From: Salarias fasciatus
Taxonomy: Eukaryota > Chordata > Actinopteri > Blenniiformes > Blenniidae
Reading direction: 5' to 3'
DNA: 64,000 bases
NCBI RefSeq assembly: GCF_902148845.1
Contig: NC_043748.1
Span: forward strand, 15,838,945 to 15,902,944
Shown here: positions 1 to 12,974 of the stretch, in pieces
Numbering within the stretch: the first letter of the stretch is position 1
How the letters are laid out: each line of letters opens with the position of its first letter
Translations under genes and position numbers: made by a program
Notes under the pieces: model-generated
The model's input: only the letters and a program-made list of their open reading frames with translations
Database searches by the model: none
Told to the model about the DNA's origin: nothing

Positions 1-888
1 TGTACCTCTCAAATGAAGCAGTGTGAATTCAGACCACTGAAGACCATACAGAGCTTATATGTCGCAGATCTTTTTTGCAGGAGTCTGAAGATTCTCTTCA
101 GTGAGCTGTGCTGTAGCTTCAGAAAACACCACACATCCATGCTTCACTCCCCCTACCATCAGCCATGTCTTTCCTGATGCGTTCTCAGTGTCACCTCAAT
201 AATCAAAGCTAATACAGGAATCTGCGTTGTTGCTGGAGGTCATTAAAGAGGTTTCTCCCTGTATAACAGCAAAGCAGGAGATCACGTCGCTATCTTCATC
301 TTCAACTCAGTCCTCTGTGTTTCATACATGAATCCTGAAAAAAAAAATCACTTTTGTCAGAACAAAAATGAAAGCATAGAAAAACACATTTTTTTATCAC
401 ATGAATGATCTGATACTGTAGACAAACAATTGGGCTGTTTATTGTGAGCTACACATCTGAATACAGTACTATATATTGCAAATCCTACAAGAAATAACTT
501 CACAAATATTTAGGTAAATTGGTCATCAGTGCATCTAATGAGCATTTAATAAATACTTAAAACAACGTACTGGTGTAACAATCTTTTAACATTTAAAAAC
601 CATTAAAAACTTCATACTGTGACCTCCTGATGTTACTTGATTAAAATCTCAGAATGCTTTGTGTTACCTTTTCTCTCAAACTCTTCTTGGTGTTCTTCCC
701 TCAAAGTGAGACGAAGCAACTGACGGTGAAGTTGTCACTGGAACTGACTCATTCGTAGTGGATGCAGACACCAGGGGAGTCTGAGCAGCTCTTTAAACAT
801 CTGTTGAACTCTGAATTTTGCTCAAGAAATTCTTTATCCAAATCAAAGAAATACTCCATAATACAAGAAGGACACAGGCGGCACGTAC

Positions 889-1580
889 CTGGCACGTGCA
901 TGGTGGTGATGGTGGTGGTGGTAATCAGAGTGGTGGTTGTTTCCTCCTCTAAGGGCAGTGAGGACAGAGGTCTTGATCCTGCATGGCTCGCAGCAGAAGA
1001 GGAGCTCAAAGCTGTGGTGAGAAGCCCCGGAGATATGGCCGTCGCCGTCGACTCCGTCTGCCCCAGCCCAGGCACGGCTTGAGTCGGGTTGGTGGTCGTG
1101 CCTGCGGAGATGGGGGGGGGGTCTCAGCTCAGTCGGGTTTCATTCTAATCGAACAATCACCTGACGCAATGCATGAGCCGTGAGGAGCTGTGTTATTGTA
1201 CCAGCGGCCGCAGACGCCCGTCCCAAGTATTCCTTACTCTGGAGCGCGGCATGGATCAGGCCACCCAGCGGGTAGGAGTCTGGGGATGGTGTTGGTGGCG
1301 TATCGGGCTCAGGAGTCATGAAGCTCATGCCTGAAAAAGCCAAGACTAAGTACTGCTTTCAAATTAAAAAAAAACAAAAACAAAAACAAAACAGTCCAAT
1401 AAACAAAGCAAGTAAAAAAAAAACTCAAAAATGACATTTTTTAGTTTCGCTTAAAGAAAACTCACTTTGTTCATGGTGGTAGAACAACAAGCTCACATGC
1501 ATCAGAGGACACAAACATTTACCTGAAACAAGGTGTACCATGGTGACAGACAGCACCACAGCAAGGCGTGTGAACCCCAT
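889..1580 (-). CDS. sez6l2: sez6l2 5' coding exons, copy A (partial at the window edge)
   Basis: Three exons of a seizure-related 6 homolog-like 2 gene, identical in protein to copy B. Exon order on the minus strand is 1580-1523 (start Met and signal peptide, MGFTRLAVVLSVTMVHLVS), 1330-1202 and 1101-889 (Ser/Thr-rich stalk ending in the family's ETTTT/ITTTT run). The donor chosen for the second exon is a GTACAA at 1201; the stronger-looking GTGATT at 1160 would break the reading phase. The remaining exons would lie left of the window. Whether this is a truncated extra copy or the start of a complete second gene cannot be seen here. Confidence 0.85.
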
Positions 1581-2199
1581 GGCTTTGGATGAAACTGAAT
1601 GACCTGAGAAGGTTAAAGTGAGTAAATCGATTAACAACCTATTAGTGGTGACAACATCACTGTTTCTAGTGGGTTAAAGTAATGATTATTAATAGCTTAG
1701 AATTACTGCAGGAAGCTCTGGAATAACCCATGATTGCAGGATGGGTGATGGATGGCAAATTAATCAGTGTAAAATCCCTGACAATTCAGGCACTTAACAT
1801 GTGTTTACATCACAAGGCCACACTGGCTCGGATTAGATCATTGCAATGTGATAGCACTGTAAAATAACATTCTGGGATATTAATGTTTTTTTTTTTTTAT
1901 ATATATAAACGACAAAACAGAAATGAAAATAAAACAGTTTTAAATGGAAAACGATGGACTGCACATCGCGCACGTATAAGGTTAAATATTCAAGCTTCTC
2001 CACTGCATTTTCTCACCCAAAATCTGCAACAACAAGCTGAAAATGCGCTATTCCAAAATCCAGCACAAAAAAAAAAAAAAAAACAGCCCCCCCTCTCATC
2101 TCAGGTTCAGCCTGCATCTGATATTATCATCAATCTGTTCATGATAATGACTCCAAAAGCACCCCCGCTGCTAATCGAGGCGTTTCCTCGGTGAAAATG

Positions 2200-2950
2200 C
2201 CAGCCTGATGTGTGACAAAATGATGGGGCTGTGAGAGCATCACTCGCACCTCCCCCGGCCCTCTTTTGTGCGGAGGACGCTTTTTGACATCAGTCGCCAC
2301 CACCGTGCGCACAAACGGAAAGGTGGCCGCCGCTTACCTTTCAGTCTCGCGGGCTGCGTCCTTCCCTGCGTCGCCTCGGCGGGGATCCTGTTGCTTTAGG
2401 CCGGGAACGCGGTGCTGGTGAGATGCCCCTAGCTGGTTACCGTGTGGTTGACGCATTCGGCTATGATGTGAGGGCATTTGCGCCGAGGCTTCAGGTGCGC
2501 CCTAGCGGCGGGACGCGGCAACTGCAGCGACGCGCGGCGCGCAAGAGGAGCTGTCCAGCAGCGAGCAGGCGGCCCCGCACGGCACAGCAAGGTAATCTGT
2601 CTGACCGGGAGGTGAAAGCGCGCTGTCGATGGCTAATGTGTGCTTTCCTCATTTGAAGACCTGCATGTGGCGCACGGTCTGCACGGAGAACATTTTTATT
2701 TATTTATTTATTATTTATTTAATTTCCCTTCCTTTGTGCGTCGGTTTCCCGGAGTGGGTGGATGATTGCGCTAACGTGGAACACGCACAGCGAATATGAG
2801 GCGAAGGAGCTGCTGCAGAGTCCGAATGGATGCATGCTGCCCGAGGGGGACTGCACAGGGAAACCAGCCGCCATTTACCAAACGGCGTTATGATGATGAG
2901 GGGCGCCCCGCTGCCGCCACTCGCCATCCACGATGAAGCAACCACCCATT
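2200..2950. promoter_or_regulatory. GC-rich head-to-head promoter region of sez6l2 and asphd1, copy A
   Basis: CpG-rich stretch between two divergent genes. On the minus strand a non-coding first exon of sez6l2 seems to end in a good donor at about 2335 (ctgaaag/gtaag), joining the exon that starts near 1602 and carries the ATG. asphd1 has its coding start at 4437 behind a 3' splice site at 4409, so its untranslated first exon must lie upstream, possibly in this same region. Start sites are inferred, not seen. Confidence 0.5.
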
Positions 2951-2999
2951 AGGGAAAGTCCTCCCATGCAAAGCACGCACGCACACGCGCACACTGACA

Positions 3000-4400
3000 A
3001 CGCACGCCCAGACGTCCATGCGTGCTTTCTGCCTGCAACAACACAGACCCCCACGTGATCAATCAAATATGTTAAAGTAACTAATACTTGAGTAATTGAT
3101 TGTGTGATTCCTGTTGAGCATGTTCTAACATCAATACAGTTCATTTGAGTATAAATTGGTAACAGTTGCATTTGAGAGAAATTCTCAGAGAAAAAAGCAA
3201 AAAGCATTTTCTTAACTTTCCTTGAACTTTAATTGCTTGAAATAATTGTAGTTCTCTAATACACTTTAAAAGTCAGTATAGAATAACGGGCAGCAATGCA
3301 ATAACTGCCAGTAACAGAATTATTTTGGCCGTTCTGAATGTAAAAAGCCAAAATAATGTCACAATTTCCCATTAATGAAATAAAACGAGTGATTGAGTGT
3401 GCATTGCATTCATTACATTATTTTTGTTACACTACAAACACTGGAAGGTTTTTTGCCACTCATATTTATAGAACACAGAAATCCAACTGATTTCCTTCAA
3501 AAAGACACTGAAAGATTAATTTTTAGCTGATTATTAATTTTGTTGCTTTTTTCTGAGATTAGTTTCTCTAAGTTGTTGATGTGGTTGTTGGCAAATGTTG
3601 CATCTGCCCATGTAGGGGATCAGGGACATATCTGAAACTACATTTAATGACTTTGCTTTAATGCAAGATCAGAAGGTGTAAAATTGGTTTTTTGGTAAAG
3701 CTTCTTAGAGGTAAAAGAGGAAGCAAAGGCTTTGTAGGCATCATTGGAGCAAACAAAAAGTCTCGATTCAGTGGTTTAAGAGGAATAAATGAGATTTTCT
3801 CTGAATAATGAACCAAGGTTGAATGGTGCGGACAAGAAGCCTCGGGATGAATTCAGAATATTTATGCATGCAGTTTGTTAGCACAGGGAATGATGACTTC
3901 AGGATCACTTTATACATAACATTGTGCCAGTCTCAGAGTCCTCTAACAAAGGCTCAGGGCTCAGGGATGGACGGCCAACCAGCTCGGAATGTTTCAATAA
4001 TTTCTTCTAAGTGAAGGCGGGGCAGGGCCTCTCAGTCCTCTGTGACCCTGAAGAGGATTAAAGTCAAGAAAATAAGTGAATAAGCCGTCTGTTTGAAACT
4101 GGGACACTTCACTATTTGGCTTGGACTATGTGTCAGCAAACACAACCACTGCATCCTTCATCATGATGTGTATGACTTTGACAAGCCGAAATCCTTGGTG
4201 CCATGCAGAAGAGAAAACCTTAGAAGAATTCCAGTAGTTATTCATCTTAACTTTAAGTTGTACAAAATTTCACCTGTACATGTAGTTTTACTGTTAGAAA
4301 AACATATTTTGTTTTATTCTGCCTTATTTAGCTGGTATTTTACTTTTTTTTATGACACTGTGCTGCATTACGTGTGCAATATAATATTTGACTTCTGTTT
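3000..4400. other. Non-coding stretch, probable first intron of asphd1 (copy A)
   Basis: AT-rich sequence with no convincing exon. It ends in a polypyrimidine tract and acceptor (ctgtttcag) at 4409 just before the asphd1 coding exon, so at least part of it is asphd1 intron 1. The same sequence recurs in copy B at about 60.5-61.96 kb. Confidence 0.5.
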
Positions 4401-4436
4401 CTGTTTCAGGATTTTAGGTTTCCACAAGGTTAAAGG

Positions 4437-6282
4437 ATGCACTGGTCCATGAACACGTTGCCCTTGCCTCCATATGTTGAGCTGGGCGTACAGTCACTGA
4501 GTGGCCTTCTGTGGACTCTGCTGCTCTTGTTTCTGTGGCACTGCTACAGGATGGGCTCCGACCTGCCGATCCCGGGCCACGCGCACGCTGGAAAGCTCAA
4601 GTCAAGCTCTCGACGGTCCATGATGTCCCGTAGTGGGATCTGCATCGGAACAAAGTGTAGCGCCCGATCCAAGCTGTCGAGGGCTGATCCGATCTCTCCC
4701 TTTATTTCCATGGAAACGGAAGAGGACGAGGAGCAGGGGCAGGGCTACCTTACCCCAGTGCTGAGTCACGCCTTGTTTCCTGCACAGGCGTCTGCTCAAG
4801 CCAAGAAGTTGTACACAGCATTGCAAGAGTACGCCAAGCGTTACAGCTGGGTGGGCATGGGCCGCATTCACAAGGGACTCCGTGAGCAGGTAGCTTTATT
4901 CTAAGTGCTTCATGTTGACAGTAAATCTATGAGCTGTTGAACAATGTGTCACTCAAAACTCTCTAACAGTACAAATATGGTTACCACAACATGCAGGCTA
5001 GTAGTCATGTGATGTTTGATGAAATTTCATTTTAATGTCATTACTCCTCCCAGGTAAAACTGAGCGATCACTCTGCCATACAGAAGCCTCATCTCTTCTT
5101 CCTGCCGGATGTCCCAAGCGTCCCGTTCTTCCCCCGCGACGCGCACCGCCATGACATTGAGGTCTTGGAAGCGAACTATCCTGTAATCTTGGCTGAATTC
5201 CAGGCTGTTTACCAACGAGGCTTGGACTCAAAATTAGGCTGGACCTGTCTCGGACCAAAGGTACACAATAATAACTCTGCACAAATCGGAATTTTTATGT
5301 CCCACACAGTAGCTCATCTCTCAGGAAATATAAACTGATATCAGGTGTGGTTAGGGACCTTTACTGTGTGGAGTTGACGTTTATCCCTTCTGCTTTCTGT
5401 CCATACTCCAGTTTCAGACCTGTTCAGAATGTATCCCGACTTAGCCGGAGTAATCAGAACACTTCAAGAGCAAAACATTACATCTTTAAAACAACTCCTT
5501 TTTTTTTTTTTTGCTATTACCTCAAAATGAGCATGCAGAAGTGCATGTTAGTAATTCCATTTGTATTTATCAGCAGTGATGAGCTCGAGCTTCTCGCCTG
5601 ACTCGTAGTCTAAATGGAGATTCTCGTCTCTTTCAGGGCCAGGCGGTGTTTCCCTTGTACACTGCAGGTGTGAGTGTGGCAGGAAACTGTCGCTCCTGTC
5701 CTTGCACCTACCGGACGCTTCTATCTCTGCGCACGTTCATAAGCAGCAACTCCCTGGGCTCCGCAGGATTCTGGCTGCTGGGGCCTGGAGCTACACTGGG
5801 GAGCTCGTACGGACCCACCAACACACGCCTGCGGTGTCATTTAGGTGGCTGAAATGATTTTTATGTATTTTGTGCAAGTTGGCTGTTGTGGCATCAGAAA
5901 AAAAAGTAAGTTTATGAAAATTTTTGTGGGCCAAGCTGAGAAGTAGACTTCCTTTTCGTAGGCCTGCAGACTCCCCCCCTGTGTGAGCTGGTGGTGGGAG
6001 GGGAGCCTCAGTGCTGGTCAGAGGGACACTGCCTCCTGGTTGACGACTCTTTCCTTCACACCGTCTCCCACAAAGGTCAGTGAATCACATTCAACTATGA
6101 AAATCTATGACTGAAAAATTTGTAGCCACAATCACTTTTTTTTTATTATTTTATTCTGTGTTTATATTAAAGGACCTTCAGATTCTGGACCGCGAGTCAT
6201 TTTGAGTGTGGACCTCTGGCATCCCAACGTGGCTGCGGCAGAAAGACAAGCGCTGGACTTCATGTTCAGCCCTGACCTCTGA
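4437..6282 (+). CDS. asphd1: Aspartate beta-hydroxylase domain-containing protein, copy A
   Basis: Type II membrane protein of the aspartyl/asparaginyl beta-hydroxylase (2-oxoglutarate, Fe(II)) family. Coding exons are 4437-4889, 5054-5260, 5637-5844, 5962-6075 and 6173-6282; all phases fit and give about 363 residues. A hydrophobic segment lies at residues 18-36, a conserved block with [16 protein letters not shown] follows, then the catalytic domain from about residue 160. The two expected iron-ligand histidines are in RCHLGL (His288) and DDSFLHTV (His322), and the co-substrate region has GPRV and DLWHPNV. Met1 (MHWS) or Met5 could be the start. The symbol asphd1 rather than asphd2 rests on the sez6l2 and kctd13 neighbours; the N-terminal half also resembles ASPHD2. 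A polyadenylation signal AATAAA lies at 6955-6960. Confidence 0.88.
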
Positions 6283-6989
6283 ATCTGTCCGTCTTCAACA
6301 CGCAGGGATGCCTTACCTCAGCCATGCCTGACCTGGGTCATACGTCTCATTCCAGTCAGTGAAACACTGTGTGAATTTACTTTTATAGAAGTCTTAGCCA
6401 TACTCTTGTGTTTTCCAGCATGATTGCAATGTTAAAGCAGCATTACATACAACAGACTTTAGCATCAAACATCAAGCTGTGATCGCTTGAAAGCACATTA
6501 TGGACAAAGTATTGGTTTGCGTCTCGACAATACGTACAACGCTAGAGAATGCATGTGACACCAGCCTGTATGATCTCTGACCTTTGTTTTGCACTCTTGC
6601 TGCATGTGGTTACCAAAGTGCTTGATAAACTTAGTTTTATATCTTTAGGCAGTTTAAAATAGCTTAACCAAAAAACTGTGATATAAAAATGATGTAAGTG
6701 TAAACATTATTTCAGAAAAAGTATAATCTTTTGGTTTTTGAATGTAAATTCCAACATATGCACACTGTGGTTTTTCTGTACCTCATTACATCCTCTTGTT
6801 TATGCTTGTCTATTTTTTTATCCAGAAATACAACTGATATATTTTTCTTTATTCCTTAATTATATTTTGTTTACAGTTAGTGAATCAGCAGCGTTTTACC
6901 AATTATGTACTCATGTATCAGGGTTTTGATGATTTCTTTTTGATCCAAATACAAAATAAATATTTAATTCAGAGTTAATTTTGTGTTTA

Positions 6990-8780
6990 TGTCTTTGTTT
7001 TAAGTAGGAGACTGAGCAAGGCTCAAAACCATTACAAAACAAACAATCAAACAAAAAAAGCAGCATTGATCAATAGCTGAATACATCCTTATTTTAGTCT
7101 AAATGAATAACATTCATCATTTTATGTCACTTCCATGACTGGGAAAACACAGAGATACAATTTAAAATCATAAGACCGAAATACATGTTATTGGACAGTG
7201 GGAGGAAACCAGAGGAAAGTGGAAATCCGCACATACACAGGGAGAACATGCAATTCCAGATAGGGCCCCAAACCAAACCTGGCCGTCAATCAATCAAGTA
7301 TGTCGAGAAAATGTTTTTCCTACTTTGTTTCCTTAAAAAAATCTCTCCTAATATGTTGATTACAAACAAAAAAAAAAAGCTGTTCTAATTTTTTTTAGAT
7401 TTAAAAGTCATTAGGAATCTGTGGGTCTCGTTAGGTGACTTTTTTCACTCCGCAGATGAGAATTAGAGTGGTGATTTTTTTTTTTTGTCTTATCTGCCAT
7501 CTGTTCCTCTGAGGTTCCCATGATGAGGATTAAATAGACTGCACTAATCCACGCCAGAGAGACAGATTACTCCTGAGATTGTTTACATGTCCGCTGTCTT
7601 ATGATGTATGAATCAGCTGGCACTCGACATTCACTCTGCCAGATATCGGCGCAAAACACGCATTTGTGACACTTATAAGCGGTATAATGACTCAAACTGA
7701 AGTCACTCGGTCAACTTTAAGAGACGAGGAGGGCAGCATCTCCTAATATAACTTGCTGGCTAACACATAATCACAAGTGAACCCTGTGATGCAGCCTGGT
7801 TTACATGGCAGCCGCAGCATCTGTGGGATTCTTTTTTATGCCTTCCAGTTTTATCAAGCAGTGGTTTTGCTTCGCAATTATTTTCCACCTGACCCCAGTG
7901 TTTATAAGCTACAGATTAAAGGGTTGGTTTAAGGATAAACCTTTAAAAGATAACCAGGATATTTATAGCTGTACTCACTCTCAACAAGTTGCACTTTTTT
8001 ATGCAACAGCATTAGTAACTACAGTGAGAGCATCAAGTGAGCAAAGTGGTTGATTACCATTGCTGTCTATTTTGAACATTTTTCGAACAAAAATGGTGGA
8101 CGGATGCTCGGCAATCACATGTACTCAAGTACCACTCACATTCGGTGTTAACAGTGAGTTTTTATTCATAAGTTTTCCAGACCTTAGTGCAAAAAAACCC
8201 CAAAATAAAGATGCATTAGCGCATTTGCACGACCTGGCAACCAGGTCCTTGAACGCAGCACAGAAGTGAGCCACCGTGTGTCGCTTTATAACTGTCTTTT
8301 AAGAGTCAAAAGTATCCACAAGTACATTAAGAGATTCAGACAAAGAAGACATTAGTCCCCGATGGTAGTGCCTCGTTTTTCAATCATTTCAGAAAACAAG
8401 TCATGATTCAATTTTCTCGTGTCACACACAAATGACAAAAACTACGTAGGACTACATTCTTTTAAGTTTTGCTTTAGCTTTTAGTGTTTTTGGGCCAACC
8501 TGCAGCGCAGCACAACCACAGTATTTCCACAACAAACACCTGTTCCTCACAATCAGGGATATTCAGTGCAAATGACAAACTCAAAAATTTCAAGCACTCC
8601 GTCAACTTCCTCAATTCTTGATATTTTTTTTTTCCGTTTTGCAAAGTGAAAAAATTCAGTAGTCTCAGAATGAATGAGTGCAGAAAAAATCAACTGTGAA
8701 GGAAATAAAATGAAAGATTTCATAACATGAAGGCTGGCAAACAGCAGTTAATAAATATTAGAAAAAAGATAATCTTCTTT
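6990..8780. other. Intergenic stretch between asphd1 and cabp5
   Basis: AT-rich DNA with no supported gene. A short piece near 7190-7270 (gggaggaaacc, gggagaacatgcaa) belongs to a dispersed fish repeat also seen at 20.2 kb. The right part, from about 8160 on, is probably the cabp5 3' untranslated region: TTTATT at 8161-8166 would be an AATAAA on the minus strand. Confidence 0.4.
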
Positions 8781-8787
8781 GTTGTCC

Positions 8788-10998
8788 TCATTTCTGCGAC
8801 ATCATCCTCACAAATTCTGTGGATAAAATAAAGATCTGGATATTTAAACTGCTACTTGATGTGGCACACAATGCTTATACTGGATGCCTAAACCAGTATA
8901 CACCAGGTGATACAATGATAGATACTTTATATTTACAAAGCTTTCATTATTAAACTGTTGAAAATGCATTTATCAATTCTGTCATCTTCTATTTTTATTA
9001 AAAGCAAATTTTTTTCCGCTGAATCGCTAACTTCTGTAGGCCTACTTTGGTGGCTCACCTTCAAAATCCACGGTGCCATCTCCATTGTTGTCCGCCTCTC
9101 TGACCACGGCGTCGATTTCATGCTTGCTGGCGTGTTCGCCCAGCAGCTTCATCATAGCGTGCCTCAGCTCTTCAGACGTGATCGAGCCGTCGCCGTCGAT
9201 ATCAAACTGCAACAAACAGGACGAGGCAATCGATCAGTTTTTGAACTTTAACAGTTGGTTCATAAAACGGTGTGGAGTAAGAGCACTCTGAGAGAACCGC
9301 ACCTCTCTGAAAGCATCTTTGAGTTCCTTCAGCCCAATCATTCCTGCAGTTTCATCCAGCAGCTTGGGGGTCATCAACTCAACAAAGTCTTCAAAGTCCA
9401 CCCGTCCTCCCACTGTGATGAGACAGATGTAATCCATATGACTGCAGGCAGGCAGTTTTAATCAGGAAAAAAAAAACGCTCATGCTCAATGGTTCAGTCA
9501 AAAAGAAGCAAGAAAGCCCCAAAGCATCACATGTTGTCTTATAAGTTAGGTTATACTGAAATCTGTATAAATCTCTGTTCAATATCAACACCAAAATGAA
9601 TAAACATCATTTATTTGCCACTTCTCATGAAGTGCAGCCTGTGCAGTCTTTAACTGAAGATGTTACTCACAGTTCATGTTGATGTTTTGACCCAGTTCAA
9701 TCAGCTCCATTTCAGTTGGCATGTAACCCATTGTCCTCATTAGGTTCCCTAAGTCTTTACAGCTTATCAGGCCGTCCTTGTCCTTATCAAACTCTACAAA
9801 TGCTTCACGCAGCTCTGGAAAGCACACAGACAGGGAAAATGAGGGTGTATGCAACTCAACGGACAAAACGGATCTGCATTTGATCGTATGAAGACGGCAT
9901 TACCTTCAATCTCATCATGTGTTAGAGTTCTTGACTGCAAAAACAGATTTGAGAAGACATGATGAACAGCAGTGCACCCAACAGGTCTGTCCAGTATGCA
10001 CAAAAATTATTTTATGAGGAGACAAATGTTACAGTCTTTATGAAATCAGTACTATAGAAGCAGTTATGTACTTGGTGTTCTTCTATAAGGCCCATAAGCT
10101 CCCTATATAAATATTTAAATGTGTATTATGGGGAAATGAAGTTCCCTGGGGACTAAGCACATACATTATATTTTCTGACAACTTGTGTTGAATCACGTCA
10201 AGGGGATTAGTCAAGATGTAAGCCTGCATTGTCTTGAGTTGTCCATTAATTTATATTAAAAATGAGAACTAAAATAATATATGTGCTTCGAAAGGAAGCG
10301 TGTCATTCTGTTTTTTTTATTTAAAAAATATATCATATTCTAAGTAAGCACTCATTTTATGTTATATGAGGTCTATCAGCACTGTACAATGATGCACTTG
10401 TTAATTTTTTTAATATATGATGCATATTTTCTGAGATTATTTATGCAAACATAATTCTGACTGAAAGACCTGAAATAATTGAATGAAACTTTAGTTTACA
10501 CTTAGCTGTTGAAATCATGCATTTTTCTGATGAATTTCACTTACTGATTAAAACATAATTTTAGCAAAACGTGAGGAAGGTAAGATGTTTCAATGTCCTT
10601 CATATGTATAAAAAAAAAACAAAGCTTTAAAGAGAGACTATTTTTGAAATGATAGGCAAATTATAGAAATGGTCTGCCCTGATGCATCCTCCTTCCATAC
10701 AAGAGAAACAATTCTCTTGAGTTTTTATTTCAGAAGAAAAAAAAATCACATCACATGAAAAAACTGACAAAAAGTTTTTATAAAAACTATGTTAAATGAT
10801 GAAAAAACATTACCACATTGTAAATATCCTAATTTTTAAAATATTTACTATCCAAATAAGAATACACAACATTGAATCAAGAAGAAAATAACATGTAAAA
10901 CCAAATTTTTATGCATTTTGTGAATTCATATAATACATTTGCCTTACCTGTCTCCTCGTTCCTCCCCTGAGAAAAATGCAAGCTTGTTTCAGACTCAT
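8788..10998 (-). CDS. cabp5: Calcium-binding protein 5 (EF-hand, CaBP family)
   Basis: Neuronal calcium sensor-like protein that, in its family, modulates voltage-gated calcium channels and is prominent in retina. Six exons on the minus strand: 10998-10948, 9934-9904, 9814-9671, 9412-9303, 9206-9059 and 8816-8788. Phases agree throughout and give 170 residues; human CaBP5 has 173. EF1 (loop residues 37-48, [12 protein letters not shown]), EF3 (114-125, [12 protein letters not shown]) and EF4 (151-162, [12 protein letters not shown]) are canonical or nearly so. EF2 is degenerate, as is typical of the family. The N-terminal ACIFLR and the [19 protein letters not shown] stretch point to CaBP5 rather than CaBP1, 2 or 4. 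The coding sequence reads without frame problems. Confidence 0.92.
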
Positions 10999-10999
10999 G

Positions 11000-12970
11000 A
11001 TGATGCACTGGGTGAAGATTTGGGCCTCTTGTCTCAGTAAATTTCTCTGTTAAATGTCACTATATCATTTGCTTCCTTTTGGCAGTGCGAGCATGTGTAT
11101 GCGCATAAACCTTCTCCAGTGGTGATCTGCACATGCCAGAGAGGAGGGATGAGGTCTCATGTGGATTATCTCTGCAGCTTTGGTCTGGAAAAGAAAGATA
11201 GGCTTAATGCTGCGCAGACACACAATTTCACTTACATTGTAAAACATGTTGTTTCGAAATGCTTTTGCACACCGCATGCATGATGAGTTTTTAAAACATA
11301 ACACAAGATTTCGGTGAAGGACAGAGCCTTGCTTTTCCACATTGTCTCATTTTTACTGGGTTCACATGATCTGTCAATGGTGACAGCAGCTCCAACAAGG
11401 CTCATTCACTGTACTATTCCAGCAGACAACACATCACGTTATATCATATAGAATAATGCTCCCACATAATAAAGGGTCTGTGCTGCCTAAGAAGATTGTC
11501 AGATGTCAGCCTTCAGAAGCAGGAATTAGATTGCAGATGTAAAAATAAAGGATCTTAAGATCAAAGGAAAAAAAAAAGAAATAAAAAGGCAGTGAAGGCA
11601 CAGGATGAAGGATCTTGGGCAAAAAAAGATCCAAAAATGCAAGTCAAGAATGGGATAAAGATCAAATCAGACTTGAAAAGACAAGGCATAAGAATGCAAC
11701 ACACAATCTGATTGAGAGAAAAGGAAAAGTGTTGAGTTTATATAGAAATATACGTGAGGAGACTATGAAGAATCACAAACATGTGAGCAGGTGAGGAGAG
11801 GAGGTGAAAATGAGGTGCTTGTAAAGGTGAAAAGTCTGAAAACCTGACAAACAACCGGCCTGAGTGAGGAATGGTGCTAACGACGAAGCCACTCTGGGAT
11901 TTGCATGTGATGCAAAATAATTGGTGGTTTATTTGTTCGCTGCACTGACTGCAGAGTTGCGTCAACGGAATAGATGAGCACTTAGCCGATCTGATCACTC
12001 TGAACGAACAAATTCAGGATTACATGAATGAGATGAGATAATGCCATGAGATCACTTTTAATATCTTTTTATGTAACTGCTCTGATCCTGTTCATATATA
12101 TTCCATACAGACAGATTAACTGAATTCACCTCTTATAGATGAATCACATTTCCTCTACTTTACACAGTTCTGACACTGACCTGCAGGGATAATTAATGAA
12201 AGAGACATTCATCATGGTTAGCCTTAATTTTTTGAATAAATTTCATTGTAATGTGCTGAACATACTTTGACAATTCATGAAAGTACTCCACAGCTGGAAT
12301 TGGGTGCTTTTAACAACATTATTGCTACGTATGAAACATTCATCATAAATAAAGGTTGACTGATTGATTGATACTGCTTTAGCCAAAATATTTAGGCAAT
12401 TCAAAGCAGGATTTAAATTGAAACCTGAATGAAATCCCCTGACACTGAAGGTTTTCAGTTCCTTCATCTTGAGAGTGAACCCTCTCCCCTCTGGGATCCC
12501 ACCTGCAGCTGTGAAACTTTACACAAACTGTCAGGACTAAAAAAAACAACGTTCACTTGTTTGATTGCTTTGATAGCATTAAATAAGATAAAGCGTATTG
12601 ATTGATCACATCAGCATTTAACTGATTTTCCTTTATGATAATTATGCTAAATACAAAGAAAATGAAACACTAATGAAACTTCAAGGTTTGGGGGATGAAG
12701 AGACAAATCAAAATCCATTTGTCCATCCATCCATCATGGATGCTGGAGCCTATTCTAATCTTCACAAGAAAATAATTAATGTGAAATAAATTAAATTTAC
12801 TGCTTCAATGCTCATAAATCATCAAGTTGTGAAAGTATTGATGAAGCGTCCACATCTATCGTTGAATGGCCATCACTATCATAACATCGCAGAACATCAT
12901 TCACAGTGGATTGGAGTTATGTGCATTTTGAACAATGTAACAATTAATGAGATCACGAAATCCCTGCAGT
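11000..12970. other. Intergenic stretch upstream of cabp5
   Basis: No supported gene or clear element. It should contain the cabp5 promoter just right of 11000. A fragment near 12720-12745 (ccatccatccatcatgg) looks like the edge of a dispersed fish repeat. Confidence 0.4.
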
Positions 12971-12974
12971 GTTG

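Larger units (their letters stand above)
1..6434. repeat. Direct duplicated block, copy A
   Basis: This block aligns base by base with 57530-64000 in the same orientation. It holds the first coding exons of sez6l2 and all of asphd1. The alignment begins at base 1, so the duplication probably continues to the left of the window. Differences are scattered substitutions and small indels (for example a 3-base gain in copy B near 57948), and copy A is 37 bases shorter overall. In coding exons I found only synonymous substitutions: three in asphd1 exon 4 and one in sez6l2 exon 3. Confidence 0.97.

Noticed and set aside
1161-1201. Longer version of the second sez6l2 coding exon ending at the CAG/GTGATT donor
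   Set aside because: It would put the following Ser/Thr-rich exon out of frame in both copies; the GTACAA donor keeps phase.
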